Numbered from the stretch's first letter, positions 24,629 to 37,081 are shown. The stretch: DNA of 64,000 bases from Emmonsiellopsis sp. PD_33 (GCA_032988165.1 JANTQF010000031.1:124001-188000); one strand, 5' to 3'. Notes: generated from the letters alone by a model not told the origin. Numbers and translations are program-made.

Positions 24629-25790
24629 TCGCGGCAGCTGTATAATATCAGCTAATAAGAACCAAAAGAAGTTGAGATTCGGTGGCTGCTGGGGTAGATC
24701 CCGAATGCCGGAGAAAGATTTGAGGCTGAACCCTCTCCGTCCCGCTTCTTCCCTGTCCTCAGCGCAAAAGTGAGATTTCAGCTTTGTTGAACAAATAGAC
24801 CCATCGCTGGGCAACGGGGTTCATATAACCAACACCGAGGAGAGAAGCAAGGCAAGGGAGCGAAGGATCAAGGAGACGGGGACTGAAGGGGCCAAAACTA
24901 GGTTAGATATAAGCAATGATCTCCATACGTCATTGAGTTAACTCGTGCTCTTATTTTAGCGTTCACTGTTCAGAGATTATAAGTTAGTTGGCTAGCTTAT
25001 TTATAGAGTTTCTGCAGACGAAACCCGCTTCATATGTGGCGGCTGGTGATCTCCGTGTCCGGCTTTTTATGTCAGCTACATACATATACGCGGGGTTTAG
25101 ATTCGTGCTCGTCTGAGGATAGTAACTGGCTATGGCTATTTAATAGCTAACTTTTGAGTGCCGGGAAACGTCAAGCGATAAAACGTATAACCATAGAAAT
25201 ATAAATAATACCAAGACACCAGTCAGGGCATCCTCGTCATAAGAAGCTATTTGTGGCACAGGGGAGGCGTTCGTTCGATTTTCATCCCGCAGGTACGTAT
25301 GTATGGATCTAGTCAGTTACACTTCTACGTGCCTAGGATTCGGGCACCGTTGCTCTCTGTATAGGTAGGTGTGTGGCAGTGGGGTATCCGCCCATCTTTT
25401 CCCCAGTTGGCCGCCGCTAATTTACTTGGGCAAATCTGGTTGATATTCGCTTTTTCAAAGCCCTCGTTACCGTCTACTATATAGAAGGCTGTTGTTGTTT
25501 GGAGGGGGGTGTTAATAGTGGTAGTCCAAAAGAATATAAAAATATATTCCTTCGGAGAAAAAAAGAAAGAAAAACCAATGGCAAAGCAACGTTCACAAAA
25601 TAAATAGGCAGTAAGGAATAAGTAAATGAATATGAATCTCAGTATCGTCCGTTTCTCTTAATAAAATGTTGCGTCTGTTTTTTTAAATTCAACTGTCGCT
25701 AAAAAAGATTTGCTGCTGTATATGTAAAGATTAAAGAGGAAGGGAGGGAAGAAAACGAAAGGAAGAGGGCAAGGAGGAAAAAAGAAACAC
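24629..25790. other. Intergenic region, no gene seen
   Basis: Contains possible 5' sequence of the Ras-like gene (the open frame continues upstream to about 24814) and, near 25560-25790, A-rich sequence just past the stop of the MTR10 gene. No RNA gene or protein motif was recognised. Confidence 0.4.
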
Positions 25791-28700
25791 CTAGCCACTG
25801 AATCTGAAGCGTGCGGCTTCCAGTCTGCCTAGACCTTCTCTTGGAGCAACGTTTCTCCGTCGGTATGAGTTTGTGAAGTCTAAATAAAGGGAGAAGAAAG
25901 AGCAGTTAATTAGCTGTCATGGTCGTGAGAAATCAAGGGGCGGTAACACGAACCTTGCAAAACAACCCTCGTCTTCCTAATATCGCCTGCCTGAATCTTC
26001 TCAGACAAACCCTTCATGAGCCGGTCACTCTCGCCAGGTTTTACTGTGCCGGCAGGGAGCATCTGGACGGTAGCTTCCACCCAGCGCGCCGTTTCCTGTG
26101 GCATCAGTTCAAAGAGCGACATGAGAACTCCGGAAGCATCCGGGAAGCAGTCACCCGGGAAGCTGAACATCATTCCAGTCATGACTCTTTGGACAAGTAT
26201 CGCACCTTGCGACGCTATCAGTTGCTTCACGGCGGATCGGACTTCGGGGGTGTTGGTATATGGTTCGCCGTCGGGGCTGGTGAATTCGGAGATCGATGGC
26301 TTTTCAGTTCCGAAGCTGAGGACATCGCGGCAGTAGTGGAGTACGGCGGTCAGGGGGTCGACTTGTTGGAGGGTAAGCGCACTGAGTGAGGCTGAGAAGA
26401 TCGGCGCGGCGAGAGGGGAGGTCAGAGATTTTTTGGGGTAATATCGAACTGCGTCTGTCAGTAGACGGAAGAAATCCTCGATCACTATTTCATAATTGTT
26501 AGTTATCTATAGCCAATATCACCAAGAAGTGGGGACTACAAGATGACTTACTATCAGGGAGATGGGAGGGTGGCAAATCGTTAAGGATTCTAAGGAAAAG
26601 CACGACTTGCTGCTCGAAGAATTGATAGACAGCGTCGCTTGTGGTTTGATCAACATACTCCGCCCCGTCAGAGAACTCGCGGATGACGGCATCTGTGGCC
26701 CATAGGAAGCAACCCTCCCTAGACGCTTCAAACCCTGCCGATATGCTTTGCGCCAAATTGGGTAACAGGGGAATCATAGCGTTACGGTAGGAAATAATCA
26801 TGTGTCTCCAGCATCGACATACTCTTTCGAGTATAGGAGTCGACTTCGTGAAGTTCAGCACGATGGTGTTCAGAACAGGAAGGATTTCTTCACAGTATCT
26901 GACACCAGGATGTTGGGCTCCGGGACCGACATAAGGGGACACGACTTGGATGAATATGGTGATTAATTGTAGGTGGTCTAGAAAAAAATATTAGCCCCAT
27001 AGTTCTGCCCGACTCAATTGAAGAAACGTTATACTAACCGGCAACAGCCTTCTGGCCTGCATCGTCTTTGGCGTTGTTAGCCAAATTCATAATTCTGGTC
27101 ATGAGGGGGTCGCAGAACAGCTTGAGGGCTTCGTAAATTTTATCAACGGGTTGGACGGCGACAACAGCAGCCACACCCTCGGTAACCTCCTCCTGGCTCG
27201 ATGGCTTCAGGGTGTCGATTACCGATTCATAGAAAGAATGGAGCTGGGGAATATGGCCGCCCAAGAGCTTCTGGCAGTCCGTCCCAAGGAACTTGAACGC
27301 AAGGGCAGCTGCTTGCACAACCTCCTGGGACTTGTGTCGGAAGCCGGAAATGACGTAGTTCAACTGGGCTTCGAGCGTTTCAGGATGCTGAGCCGTCCAC
27401 TCGGTGTATCTACCAAGGGCCATGATTGCTTGAAACCGGACCTTTTCTTGATCGGGTATCTGGACAATAAGCGGGATTACTTGTGGTAATACTGAGCTCT
27501 CTTCGGGATCCACCATTCGTCCCATTGCTCTCATGCTAAACAGCGGTGCTTCGAGCTCCTGCCAGTGTGGGACATGATCATGCGTTGCTTGCGAAGCATA
27601 TTTGGCAACCCACGCTTGGATCAAGTTGTATGATTTGCCTAAGCAGTCAGAGACCCCAATCACCGCACAGCAGTCTTTGAGAACATCGCCCATGGCGTGG
27701 CGGAATTCGCGGAATCGTTCCTCCTGCTCGCGATCTCCATCGAACAAGTCCGCCTGATCGCCGCCCTCTGGTGACGGAAACTCAAGATGTTTAATCATGA
27801 TATCAACCAGTTTTGAAAACAAATCCGCCAGCTCCGTTCTAGCCCGCGCGTACCGTTCAAGCGTGACGTATTGCTTCAGCTCGTACCAGAACACAAAAGT
27901 AATGGAAATCGCGTCCCGTTCCGTATCCACGGCGCAGCATTCCAAAACTGCTTCCACCAAATTCCGGAATTCGGCGGGCAAACGGGCAATCAGAACAACC
28001 CAAGCCTCCGCAGCTTCGGCAAATATTCTAGTCAGACCCCGCAGCATTTCGGTATCCTCGCTCTCTGCGGCTTCTCTGATTTTAGGTCTCAGAGCGATTA
28101 TCCTTGGGTAAAGTGTTTGGATGATAGGCATGGAGTCATCAACCTCAAGCGTGTCCCTGTAAATCGTACATATAGTATCCACAGCAGCATCGAAGGAACG
28201 GTCGTTGGAAAGGGCCTTGATAGTTATGTCCAAAAGAGGGGAGTTGACAATTTGTTGTGATGGGATTTCACGCATCCACGAGGTGATGCACTCGAATAGC
28301 TTGGGGTTTGTTGCGGCAGATTCTATATAATTACTACTGCGTCAGCCTCCTTTCCCGAAACAATAACGGGTATAGCGGAACTTACCCGAAGACTGCGCAT
28401 ACTGCGTCAAGAGCTGCAAGACTTGATCCGCATTATTCTCCAATAGTTCCGCAGTCCTGGTAGAAAGTTCCTCTTCCTAAGTGTTATGATGATGGATTAG
28501 ATTCTAGAGTCTGGCCGAAAAGAGATGTCGTAGTTGAACTTGCGCAAAGGCGGATTGATGGATTGGATTGGATGGATGGACATAGATGGTGACTCGGCCG
28601 AACATACAGTCAGGTTGATTTTGCGTCCTTCTGTAACCTCCTCGGGGAGAATTTTGAGGAATTCCAAGACACAGTCTCCTGCCTCGTTTCCCAAAGCCGA

Positions 28701-29248
28701 GCCGACAGTTGCCAGGACGTCCTTCCATGCGGTCATCTGGATAGCCAGGCTGGCTAGACACACGCATAGCTGGGTGCGTATTGGCTTAGGCTCCGTCCTG
28801 TAAACTGTCAGAAGAGCGAGGATGGAGTCCCTCAAAGCGGTCAAGGACTCTGCCGGCAGTTGGTCTAGATCATAAGTGATCTGAGAGGGGGAGCCGTTAG
28901 CTTTGCTGAGAACGCAACCACAAACACGCGCAAAATGGGAGAAGGCCATACTTTTCCCTTCAGTGTGGTTGCTGCGAACAGCTTTGCCTCGACGGGGATC
29001 TCGTCTCCGGATTGGAGCAGGGCGTGCGTTGTTGTCCAAGCCTCGACCTGAACATCGCGGGGGGTGGTCAGTAGTGGGAAAACACGCAGAAGAGGCGAAC
29101 TGGACTGGAGGCTCACTGATTTCTGGAACTTCTCGAGGAACTCATGGGCATGGGTCTTCTCTGAACGGGATACATTTCCCTGCATTGTCGCAACCGCGGC
29201 CAGGACGGGCGCAAAGGCCTGCCCCACGGCGCTGGCTTTGGCGGCCAT
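25791..29248 (-). CDS. MTR10: Nuclear import receptor MTR10 / transportin-3-like (karyopherin beta)
   Basis: Eight exons: 29248-29117, 29047-28952, 28880-28608, 28476-28386, 28322-27039, 26977-26552, 26484-25954, 25879-25791, giving 973 residues, the usual length of this family. The start 'VLAAVATMQGNVSRSEKTHAHEFLEKFQKS' joined to 'VEAWTTTHALLQ' is diagnostic for the N-terminal importin domain of Mtr10. The Xpo1/exportin-like HEAT region follows ('RTQLCVCLASLAIQM', 'LEFLKILPEEV'), and the tail 'RRRNVAPREGLGRLEAARF' is the conserved end. Mtr10 carries SR/RRM mRNA-binding proteins such as Npl3 into the nucleus and takes part in tRNA traffic. It is head-to-head with the SmE gene (424 bp between the start codons), so a shared promoter is likely. 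Confidence 0.95.
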
Positions 29249-29672
29249 GGTGGGATGAGGTGGGATGAGGGCGGGTGGGTAGGGATACAGAGCAGCAAAC
29301 AAACGGGGGTCAGTCAGCCAGGCTGAGTAAAAGGCGAGCGATACCGAAGACTCATGAAGCAACGCAGCTCAGACCAGGAGAGGCGCGGGCGGAGAAGGGG
29401 GCATAGTACAATGCAGAGGTGGTGGAGGTGGTGAGGTGAGGTGTGGTGGTGTCTGTTGACAGAAAATCGACGGGGCCAAAGTTGGCGGCCGGACCACGCA
29501 AAACCAAAAGTTCGTTCTGAGCCGCATCCCCCAGCAGCAAACACTCCTCTCCACCACATCGCCGTCGTCCACCAGCCCGCACCCCCTCCAGCTCGTCTCT
29601 CCGCAGTATTCCCCTCCTTTTCTGCCCGTACCGTTTTCCAAGCTCGATCTACGCCCCAATTTCACGCGCGCA

Positions 29673-30074
29673 ATGACTGGCCGAGGCGGTGGAGGCGGTC
29701 GCAAGACGCTGCTTGCTCCAATCCATTTCATCTTCAAGCTCCTCCAGCAGAGATCCGTCGTGTCTATATGGCTTTACGAGCAGCTGGCTATCCGGATAGA
29801 GGGCAAAATCAGGGTTCGTCCCGCTCAGAACCCCCATTTCTGTCTTCATCACGCTAACTAACACGCACGATAGGGTTTCGATGAATTCATGAACCTGGTC
29901 GTTGACGACGCCGTTGAGGTCCGACTGGCTACAAAAACAGAGGAGGAGAAACGGAGACAGCTTGGTATGGGTTCTCGGAGACTATCTCGTGCCTCGTTCC
30001 GTGTGCTGACCTCCATCACAGGCCAGATTCTGCTCAAAGGCGACAACGTTTCGTTAATTCAAGCTCTTCAATGA
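29673..30074 (+). CDS. SME1: Small nuclear ribonucleoprotein SmE
   Basis: Three exons: 29673-29813, 29874-29964, 30022-30074, giving 94 residues, the normal size. A Gly-rich start (TGRGGGGGRK) precedes the Sm fold. Sm1 motif: 'IHFIFKLLQQRSVVSIWLYEQ...RIEGKIRGFDEFMNLVVDDA'. Sm2 motif: 'GQILLKGDNVSLIQALQ'. SmE is one of seven Sm proteins that form the ring on U1, U2, U4 and U5 snRNAs in the spliceosome. Exon junctions are GTTCGT..TAG and GTATGG..CAG. The gene shares its upstream region with MTR10 and is tail-to-tail with the folate gene 126 bp downstream, an unusually tight packing. Confidence 0.95.
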
Positions 30075-30200
30075 TCGCAAGCGGGTGAATACACGGTGAC
30101 TTTGGGGCCACAGGCGTTAGGATTTTGCTGCTATTTGAACTATATACAGAAAAAAAAGTGGAAAAGGGTATTTAAGGACAGCAGGAGATTACGAGCACTG

Positions 30201-31094
30201 CTAGCTGCTGGGCTGCTTGAGAATGCGCCCATCCCCAACAACAACGGCATCCACCGTGCAATCGTGGTCCGCGACGGGTATATTTTCTTCTGGAGGAAGA
30301 ATCTGTTCTCCAAGGGCCAAGGCGGCTAATAACACATTTGAGGAGGACTGTTAGCAAGGAGAGATGATATATGGCGGACTACATTTTTTTTTTGGGAAGA
30401 TGGGCTCACCGAGATATGGCTTTTGCGCGATGATTGCTTTCCCATCACCTTGCTCCTTGCCCATTAATCGGTTGAGGAAATGGTCGTAATACCCCATGCC
30501 GTGCCCGAGTCTTCTCAGCTGTTCGTCAAACGCTAGCCCTGGCATGACAATGAAATCTAATCCTGTGCCGTCTGCTTCCGCTTCTGCCTCTGCTTCTGGC
30601 GATGACGGGCTTGGTTGCCCTGGAATCCCGTATCCGCCTAAGCAATTCTTCCTACTGGTAATCGTATCCGCGCCTAGGGTGGGAATCCCCCATTTGTCTG
30701 GCTGTAGAGATTCGTAGTCTTCAACGGAGCGCAACGCCAGCATTTCCATGACGGACGAGCGTCCCTGGGTCGTTGCGGGGTCTGGTTTGTAAAGATAGGG
30801 CACATAGACTTGCTTGCCCCTGCTGAACGCATCGCGGACGATGGCAGTTGTTGAGATCTCGCCCGAGGGCATTGACAGATAGACACTGAGATGTTTTGCT
30901 GCTTGATATTCAGGCAGCGCCAGCAGATTGTTCGTTGCGATGGAAGCTGTTGGGTACATAAATTAGCAAGTGAGGATGATGTGAGCAGCTGGTGAGTCCT
31001 GACATTGAGCGATTGTAGATTCATTTGACACCCCGGAGAGTATTTTTTTCAATCTTCCGCGCAGTTCCTTTTTGGCGGTTTGGAGTGTGGCCAT
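30201..31094 (-). CDS. FAU1: 5-formyltetrahydrofolate cyclo-ligase (MTHFS)
   Basis: Three exons: 31094-31004, 30946-30410, 30325-30201, giving 250 residues. The enzyme uses ATP to turn 5-formyl-THF into 5,10-methenyl-THF, returning folate to one-carbon metabolism. Family hallmarks: 'KKELRGRLKKIL' at the start, 'VYLSMPSGEISTTAIVRDAFSRGKQVYVPY', 'FIVMPGLAFDEQLRRLGHGMGYYDHFL' (ATP/substrate loop) and the C-terminal 'DAVVVGDGRI'. A Glu/Ala-rich insert (EAEAEAEA) precedes the GLDFIVMPG motif. The first intron uses a weak donor (GTCAGG), chosen because it restores the family sequence 'TIAQSSIATNNLLALPEYQ'. Confidence 0.92.
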
Positions 31095-33084
31095 GATGCT
31101 GCGTCGGTGAATATATAAATATTCCGATGTAACGCTCAGGAAAGACAAGATTGTTTGTAGGCGTTTATAAATTACCTCGACTGACTTAGTAATAAGTTGC
31201 TAGAGGACTGGAACATAACTTGGTGCGTTATGTCTTCTCTTTCATCAGTTCAAGTTGTGATCCGTTGAGGATGGGCGTCACTTCGCGGCTGTTAATATTC
31301 GCAGTTTAGATTAACTAACTAGCCGCCTTGCAGTGAACGAGTTAGTTCCCGATGGCTAGCGGCTAGCGCGGTTATCGACGTCCTTCTTTCTCTTCTCTTT
31401 TTTCTTCCCCTATATTTATTATCTTGGCTACTTCGCACCTTCAGATAGCTCAATATCATACGATTCTTTCTCTCCTTAATGTCACGAAACGGACAAAGCC
31501 AGACTCACGGCCGTGCTGTGTCAGCTGGGATCGGAAACACCCAACATGGAGCCCACAATGCAATAGGAGCAAGAAGGAATACGGGATGATAGCGGAGAGG
31601 AGGCTGAATAAGTCATGCCAAGACCCCATAGAGAGGCAGTTGAAAGATACTACTGAAACAACTCTGAGACGAGGCGAAATCAACTAGAGGAGAACAGAGG
31701 GGGACTCGGGAAGCCACGAGATATCACACAGGGGAAGCCCGCGGAACCGAGAAACTAGTATTCAAGCCAGTATGAAAGCAGATTCCCAAGCAAAAGTCTG
31801 AGATTGGGAGAATTAAGTGGACAAAAACAAGGAAGCAACAAGACAAGCCTTACGCCCACCGGACTAATACCCGACCCATACTCGATGCCAGTGATGTGAA
31901 CAGTCACAAGAAACCGATATCTGATAGTGAGGGGACACCCTCAGCAACTCAGGACCCCTCCATGTCCCTTACCATACTTGATGAATACATTAATACAACC
32001 TTATCGATCCTACAATCGACGTCACCAAATCTCTACCCCCGCCGACGAAAGACCTAGGGATATGATATCATAGCAATTCACGAACGTTGGAAAAATGACT
32101 TCCAACTACATACCACACCTATTAAATGATCGATTCGATCTGGTATGTTATTCCGGAATCAGGCGCAAGAGTATGTTTTTCTACACCAACTGCCGATTTC
32201 GAGGGATGGGATCATATGAACGCCACTCAAGAGATCTGTGTCCAATTCACCTTGAAACGAACGATGGAGAGCGAACCCGGTAAATCCCATACATATTATA
32301 TACGATCCCATACCGGAGCGACCCAACGGGGACGATCCTAGTACCATACCGAAACATCGAAGAGCACTTGAAAACAATAGGGAACATGAATGCATAGTCC
32401 TGGGGTTCTCAACCTCCACCATCCAATGTGGACAGGCAGACAGGCAAGAAGGTCTTCGATTCGAAGGAACAGGTGGCTTACTGGAGCTCATTTCAGACTG
32501 TGGTTTGCCACTCCTACCGCCGAAGGGCACCAAAACACGACAAGAACAAGGCAAACTTAACACGAGACTCCTGGCAGAATCTCTGATGAGTTCTGGGCTG
32601 GCTGCCCGGCGGAGAGATACCATGATTCAGACCACTTTCCGATAACAACCCCAATGAGCATAACCAAAGAGCTCTTCTAGTAAGGATGTCTAGAGCATGC
32701 CATCAGCTAAGAGAAAAGGAGTTTTTGGAAGAAGTTGTAGGCAGTCTCACAAGACCGGCAATCCTAAGGGGCATTTATGAGATTGATGAACGAGAGGAAA
32801 AGCTAGTCTAATCGATTACTACGGCTATCAACAACCACTACCCCGTATCGAATAGGAGTCCTCCCCATCCTAGTAGGATCAACTCGGGAGACAAGATAAA
32901 AAGGTCTTTGACGAAACTAAGAGAAGGAGAGGAAGGGGACTTCCCATCAAGCCAAACGAATCATAACTAACGATCATCTTCAGCTCGTCCTAGTCACAAC
33001 AACAGACCGAGTCTCGATGCTCTGTCGCGCGGGAGCGTTAGAAGGACAGTTAGGATTCTGAAAGGAGACATGCGGACAGACTAG
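31095..33084. other. Unassigned 2-kb stretch, no gene recognised
   Basis: The right two thirds (about 31,700-33,050) are A/C/G-balanced sequence with several medium ORFs on both strands (for example 154 codons at 32159-32623, -), none with a family I know. Composition and short frames suggest a decayed gene or old repeat. The first 350 bases should include the promoter of the folate gene. Confidence 0.35.
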
Positions 33085-34084
33085 TCAGGTTTCATACGTT
33101 AGTAGCTTGAAAGAGCTAAAAAATGAAAAAGTTCGTGGGCACCAACAGCTTGCACTCGGCCTATTGCCTGCCCGATAATTCACAAAAACATAAATTTCGT
33201 CGGTCTCCTGCCTGGGGGTCCAGTACCACCTCTGCCCTGGATTGAACTTCGCATAGAAGATCTCGCCTACCAGGTGGGGGTATACGCGGTCTGCGGGGAT
33301 GAGGTCATCGAAGTCTATGGTCTGGTAGTCACATAGGGCGAGTGGGCAGTCCTCTAGGGCTGGGACGAGAGTCCTCCATGTACTTGGAATGGTTAGCAAG
33401 AAGCCCGATGAGAGAGCCAGTCAAACGAGCACTCAACTTGATGACACTGAACGCAAACCCCGGTTTTGTATACTGCTGAATGATAGCGTCATCAAGATGT
33501 CGCATTACAATTTCTGGCCCGCTCTTGGGTGTCGCGTCAACTATATTTGGAATGTCAGCGCCCGAGTATCTTCCCAAGAGGATGTAAGATTCCTAGACAC
33601 CATACTGTGCACGGCAGTTGCAGGAGCATTAACCAGCAATGGATCTTCCACGTCAATCTCGAGATTTTCCGTCTGGGGTTGATTACGCCGCAACTAGTTA
33701 TCCCGTTGACTTGAATTAGTCGCAGTGCACCTTTCCCAAGATTGATGGGGAGATCAATACCGTGGCATTGTAGACCACAACATGTTCCACATTGGGAATC
33801 ACAGCTCGCAATAGCTCCGCGGTTTCCTGCTTATATCGCTCGATATCCTCTACAGTTGCAAACTGAGAGCATCTCGTTTTGTGTCTGTGTATCTCGAAGC
33901 CGTTCTTCTCTAGCTGTGGAGCGAGCTTGCGTGCATCATTGATCTCCACGTGTTTTGGTTCCATCACGACGTTGGTCATAATCTTATCATCCGAGCCGGC
34001 GAGAGGATAGAGCCAGTAGGGCTTTTCCGTTTCGTATATTGGGAGGTCGGCGAGGAAGTCAACCGGAGCCATGATGGGGGACAT
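33085..34084 (-). CDS. CmcJ/NvfI-family oxidoreductase (AsaB-like)
   Basis: Four exons: 34084-33761, 33693-33606, 33540-33438, 33382-33085, giving 270 residues. Spliced motifs match the family of fungal proteins related to the cephem 7-alpha-methoxylase P8 chain and AsaB: 'VYNATLRRN', 'APATAVHIDATPKSG' (the conserved His-x-Asp, likely metal ligands, formed only by splicing), 'FSVINTWRTLVPALEDCPLALCDY', 'DLIPADRVYPHLVGEIFYAKFNPGQRWYW' and 'DEIYVFVNY'. Members are thought to be Fe(II)/2-oxoglutarate-type hydroxylases or desaturases acting on secondary metabolites; the substrate here is unknown. The last 25 residues after FVNY do not follow the family well and may reflect a missed intron or frameshift. 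Divergent from the amidase gene. Confidence 0.75.
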
Positions 34085-35042
34085 TTTGGACGTCAGGTGA
34101 GTAAAACTAGGGCTGCGGACCGGAGGAAGTGCTTGTAGTTTCTATGGTTGAGGTTTCAACTATCATTATATTCTATTTCGAGGACTATTCAGAAAATTAT
34201 GGGGAATATAACTCACAAGTTATTCTACAGTAACTAGGTACCAGTATAAAATGGCCGTCATGTGCAGGATTGCAGTATCTAGTCCAATTAGCTCCCTTCA
34301 CTTTGCTGAGATTAGTATACAAGCTGGAGAATTCACCAAACCATGTAGGGGTACTCTAATAATTAAGTTGCATCCCCTACATTTGCTTCGTTTTTGTCTC
34401 TGCATAGTATTAAATGCTCCATGTACTCTGTACGGAGTCCAGTCCACCATTTAACTAGTAGTTACTGCGGGTTCCGATGTTCTCCGCTATTTTAGCCGCA
34501 AATCTTGTTTAAAATAATCATTCCCAAGCTAAGTTAGTTAATAACTAGCAGGAAAGTTTAAACAGCTAGTTAGTTAACTAATAACAGACCTCGTCTTTCA
34601 AGGAATGATTCAAATAATGAAGTTGTTAATGAGTTTAATGAGATGATTGGCTGCCTCGTTGTTTCACTCCGCCCGGGCGCTGTTTTCAGCCTTAAGTTAC
34701 TGCAACCCGTTCGCTGTCATGGATGATGGCATTGATGGGCCTCTGGCTGGCCAAGGATCACAGTGATAGTGGCTGTATCGTAGCCTGTTGCCTGTTTTTA
34801 TAGTTACAGCCGTCTTTTGTTTCGGAGAGAGACCATATGGTATTTTTGCAATATGAAATACCGCATTGTTCCGTCCTTTGACCAAACCTCCCTCCGCATA
34901 TATAAACAAGGCTCTGGTCATCTTCACAATGTTATAGGGGATAATGAACTCTCCCCACTTCCTATCCTTCTGTTCAACTGCAATTCGTGGCCTACGATCA
35001 ATTCAACAAACCGCGTTTCGACTCCGACATTCGAGATTCATC
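34085..35042. promoter_or_regulatory. Shared upstream region of the oxidoreductase and amidase genes
   Basis: 958 bp between divergent start codons. AT-rich centre with repeated TAGTTAGTTAACTA words (34,530-34,590) and one TACGGAGT word at 34431. A TATATAAAC element at 34898-34906 lies about 140 bp before the amidase ATG. An in-frame upstream Met at 34944 could extend the amidase by 33 residues. Confidence 0.4.
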
Positions 35043-37081
35043 ATGACTTCTCCCCCCCCCTCCTTCGATGTATACAACACCTCGACTGTACAGCTCCAGC
35101 AGCTTCTTGGTGCGGGCAGCCTGACTTCAGTGAAAGCTGTTACCGCTTACCTGGACCAGATTGACAGGCACAATACGGCAGGGCTCGAGCTGCACGCAGT
35201 GATCGATACCCCGCCTCGTGCTTTGGCGCTGAAACTGGCCCAGGCGCTGGATGATGAGCGAGCTCGTCAGGGAGCTCGTGGGCCGCTCCATGGTGTTCCG
35301 GTTCTAGTTAAGGTTCTGGATGCCAAATAGAGCCCGGTGCCGTGCTATTATTTCTTTTGGTAATTTGCTTATACTGTTTCTAGGATATCTTCAACACCGA
35401 TCCAGAACTAGGCATGGGAACAACCTGTGGGAGTGGAGCGTTACGCGGTGCAAAGCCAAAGGGGAACTCTGCTATCGTTGATCTTGTGAGAGATATCCGG
35501 GTCGCGAACAATACTACTTTTTCTTTTTCTTTCTTTTTATTTTATTTTATTTTATTTATTTTTGGTGAATGAAGCTGACGTGGAATTTCGAAGTTGATAC
35601 GATCCGGGGCAATTGTTATTGGAAAAGCAAATCTCTCGGTAAGACTTCGCTCTTTGGCAACGATATATCCAGACTAACTCGAAATCGGGATAGGAGCTGG
35701 CATGTATCAAGGGAAGCCCACCTTGCACCTCTGGATGGTCTGCGGCCGGTGGTCAGGTGAGACACTTTAACCGCCTCAACATCGGTATACCTTCTGATGG
35801 CGCGCGAAGGGACAATCACCCTACGTTCGAGGAGGAATAGACAAGGAGGATACTTGTCTGGGCCACAGTGTAAGCCTCCCTTCACCCCTACGACAGAGGC
35901 CTGGCAACTCACTAGTAAATCAGACACCCGCAGGCTCATCCTCGGGAAGTGCATCGGGAATCGCGGCAGGATTTGCCCCGTTTAGCATCGGCAGCGAGAC
36001 TGACGGATCTTTGGTTTACCCAGCCAGTCGCGCTGCACTTTACGGGCTGAAGCTGTCTCATGGTTCTTATCCATTAGACGGCTGCCAACCATTTCACCCC
36101 GCATATGATTGCTATGGCATTCTAGCAAAAACACCGGCGGATATTGCTGTGGTCTCTAGCATTATCCTCGGTAAAAGCGACTTGATCTCCAGCGGCGACT
36201 GGAAAAACTTACGTATAGGCTTCATTAATCCAGAGCTATGGTTACTAGGAGCAGGTGATGTCAAACCGAACGCAGACTACCAAAAGCAATATGTATGTAT
36301 ACCTCTAAAAGCCTCAAAGAGATACTGGGCTCACACTGCAAAGGATACTGCAATGCAGAACGTCATCAAAACCCTCGAGTCTGCAGGCGCTCGGGTGGTT
36401 CAGTCGATCGAGTTGGTGACCGTTGAGCAGCTCGCGAAAGAGGAAGATGGTGTGGATTTCGATGTGATAGCATGTGAGTAGTAACCATCTTGTACATTTG
36501 CTACAAAATTTAGGCAAACTCTGATGATTAAAACAGTTGATAACTGGCGCGCAAACTTCGAGGCCTACCTCACCGGATTCTCAGAGTCCCCCATCTCCTC
36601 ACTGGAAGCAATGATCGAGTTCAACAAACAACATGCCAAAACATGTCTACCACCAGGTGAGATCCCTCTAATCGCAACGGATGAATCATTTCTAGATATA
36701 AGATTGACAAACAAAAAAGAACAACCATCTCAAGGCCTCCTGGAAAGTCTCCTCGTTGCCAGCCCCGACCCCCAAGCTGAGCAGAAGATCGAGCGGCTTC
36801 GCCAGAAATCCCGGGCAGCTATCCAGGAAGCTCTCAAATCTCATGATGTGGATATCCTCGTTGCCCCTGATGATAGTCGGCTATGCGCCATAGCTTCTAC
36901 GGCTGGTTATGCATGTGGTGCCGCCCCGCTTGGATTTGCGGAATTCAATGGACGCGCTTTTGGAGTGCAGCTTATGGCAGGGAATGCTGGGGAAGAAAAG
37001 ATCATCCAGGTGATGAGTGCCTGGGAGAAGACTTTCCCGGACGCGAGGAAGGCGCCGCCGTTGATGGTTAATAGTAGCTAG
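35043..37081 (+). CDS. Amidase-signature family hydrolase
   Basis: Eight exons: 35043-35312, 35384-35485, 35594-35638, 35694-35756, 35810-35869, 35924-36292, 36344-36473, 36537-37081, giving 527 residues. The Ser-cisSer-Lys catalytic apparatus is complete after splicing: Lys in 'GVPVLVKDIF', the Gly/Ser box 'TPAGSSSGSASGIAAGFAP', and the nucleophile Ser in 'GSETDGSLVYPAS'. Other family anchors are 'MGTTCGSGALRG', 'GAIVIGKANLS' and 'ELACIKG...SGWSAAGGQ'. Such enzymes cleave amide bonds of small molecules; the substrate cannot be inferred. The three short exons (45-63 nt) in the middle were placed by these motifs. Its divergent partner is the CmcJ-like oxidoreductase, so a joint metabolic role is possible. 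Confidence 0.88.

Noticed and set aside
32159..32623. 154-codon - strand frame as a possible gene
   Set aside because: No start context, no homologous motif, no flanking exons found; kept only as part of an unassigned stretch.
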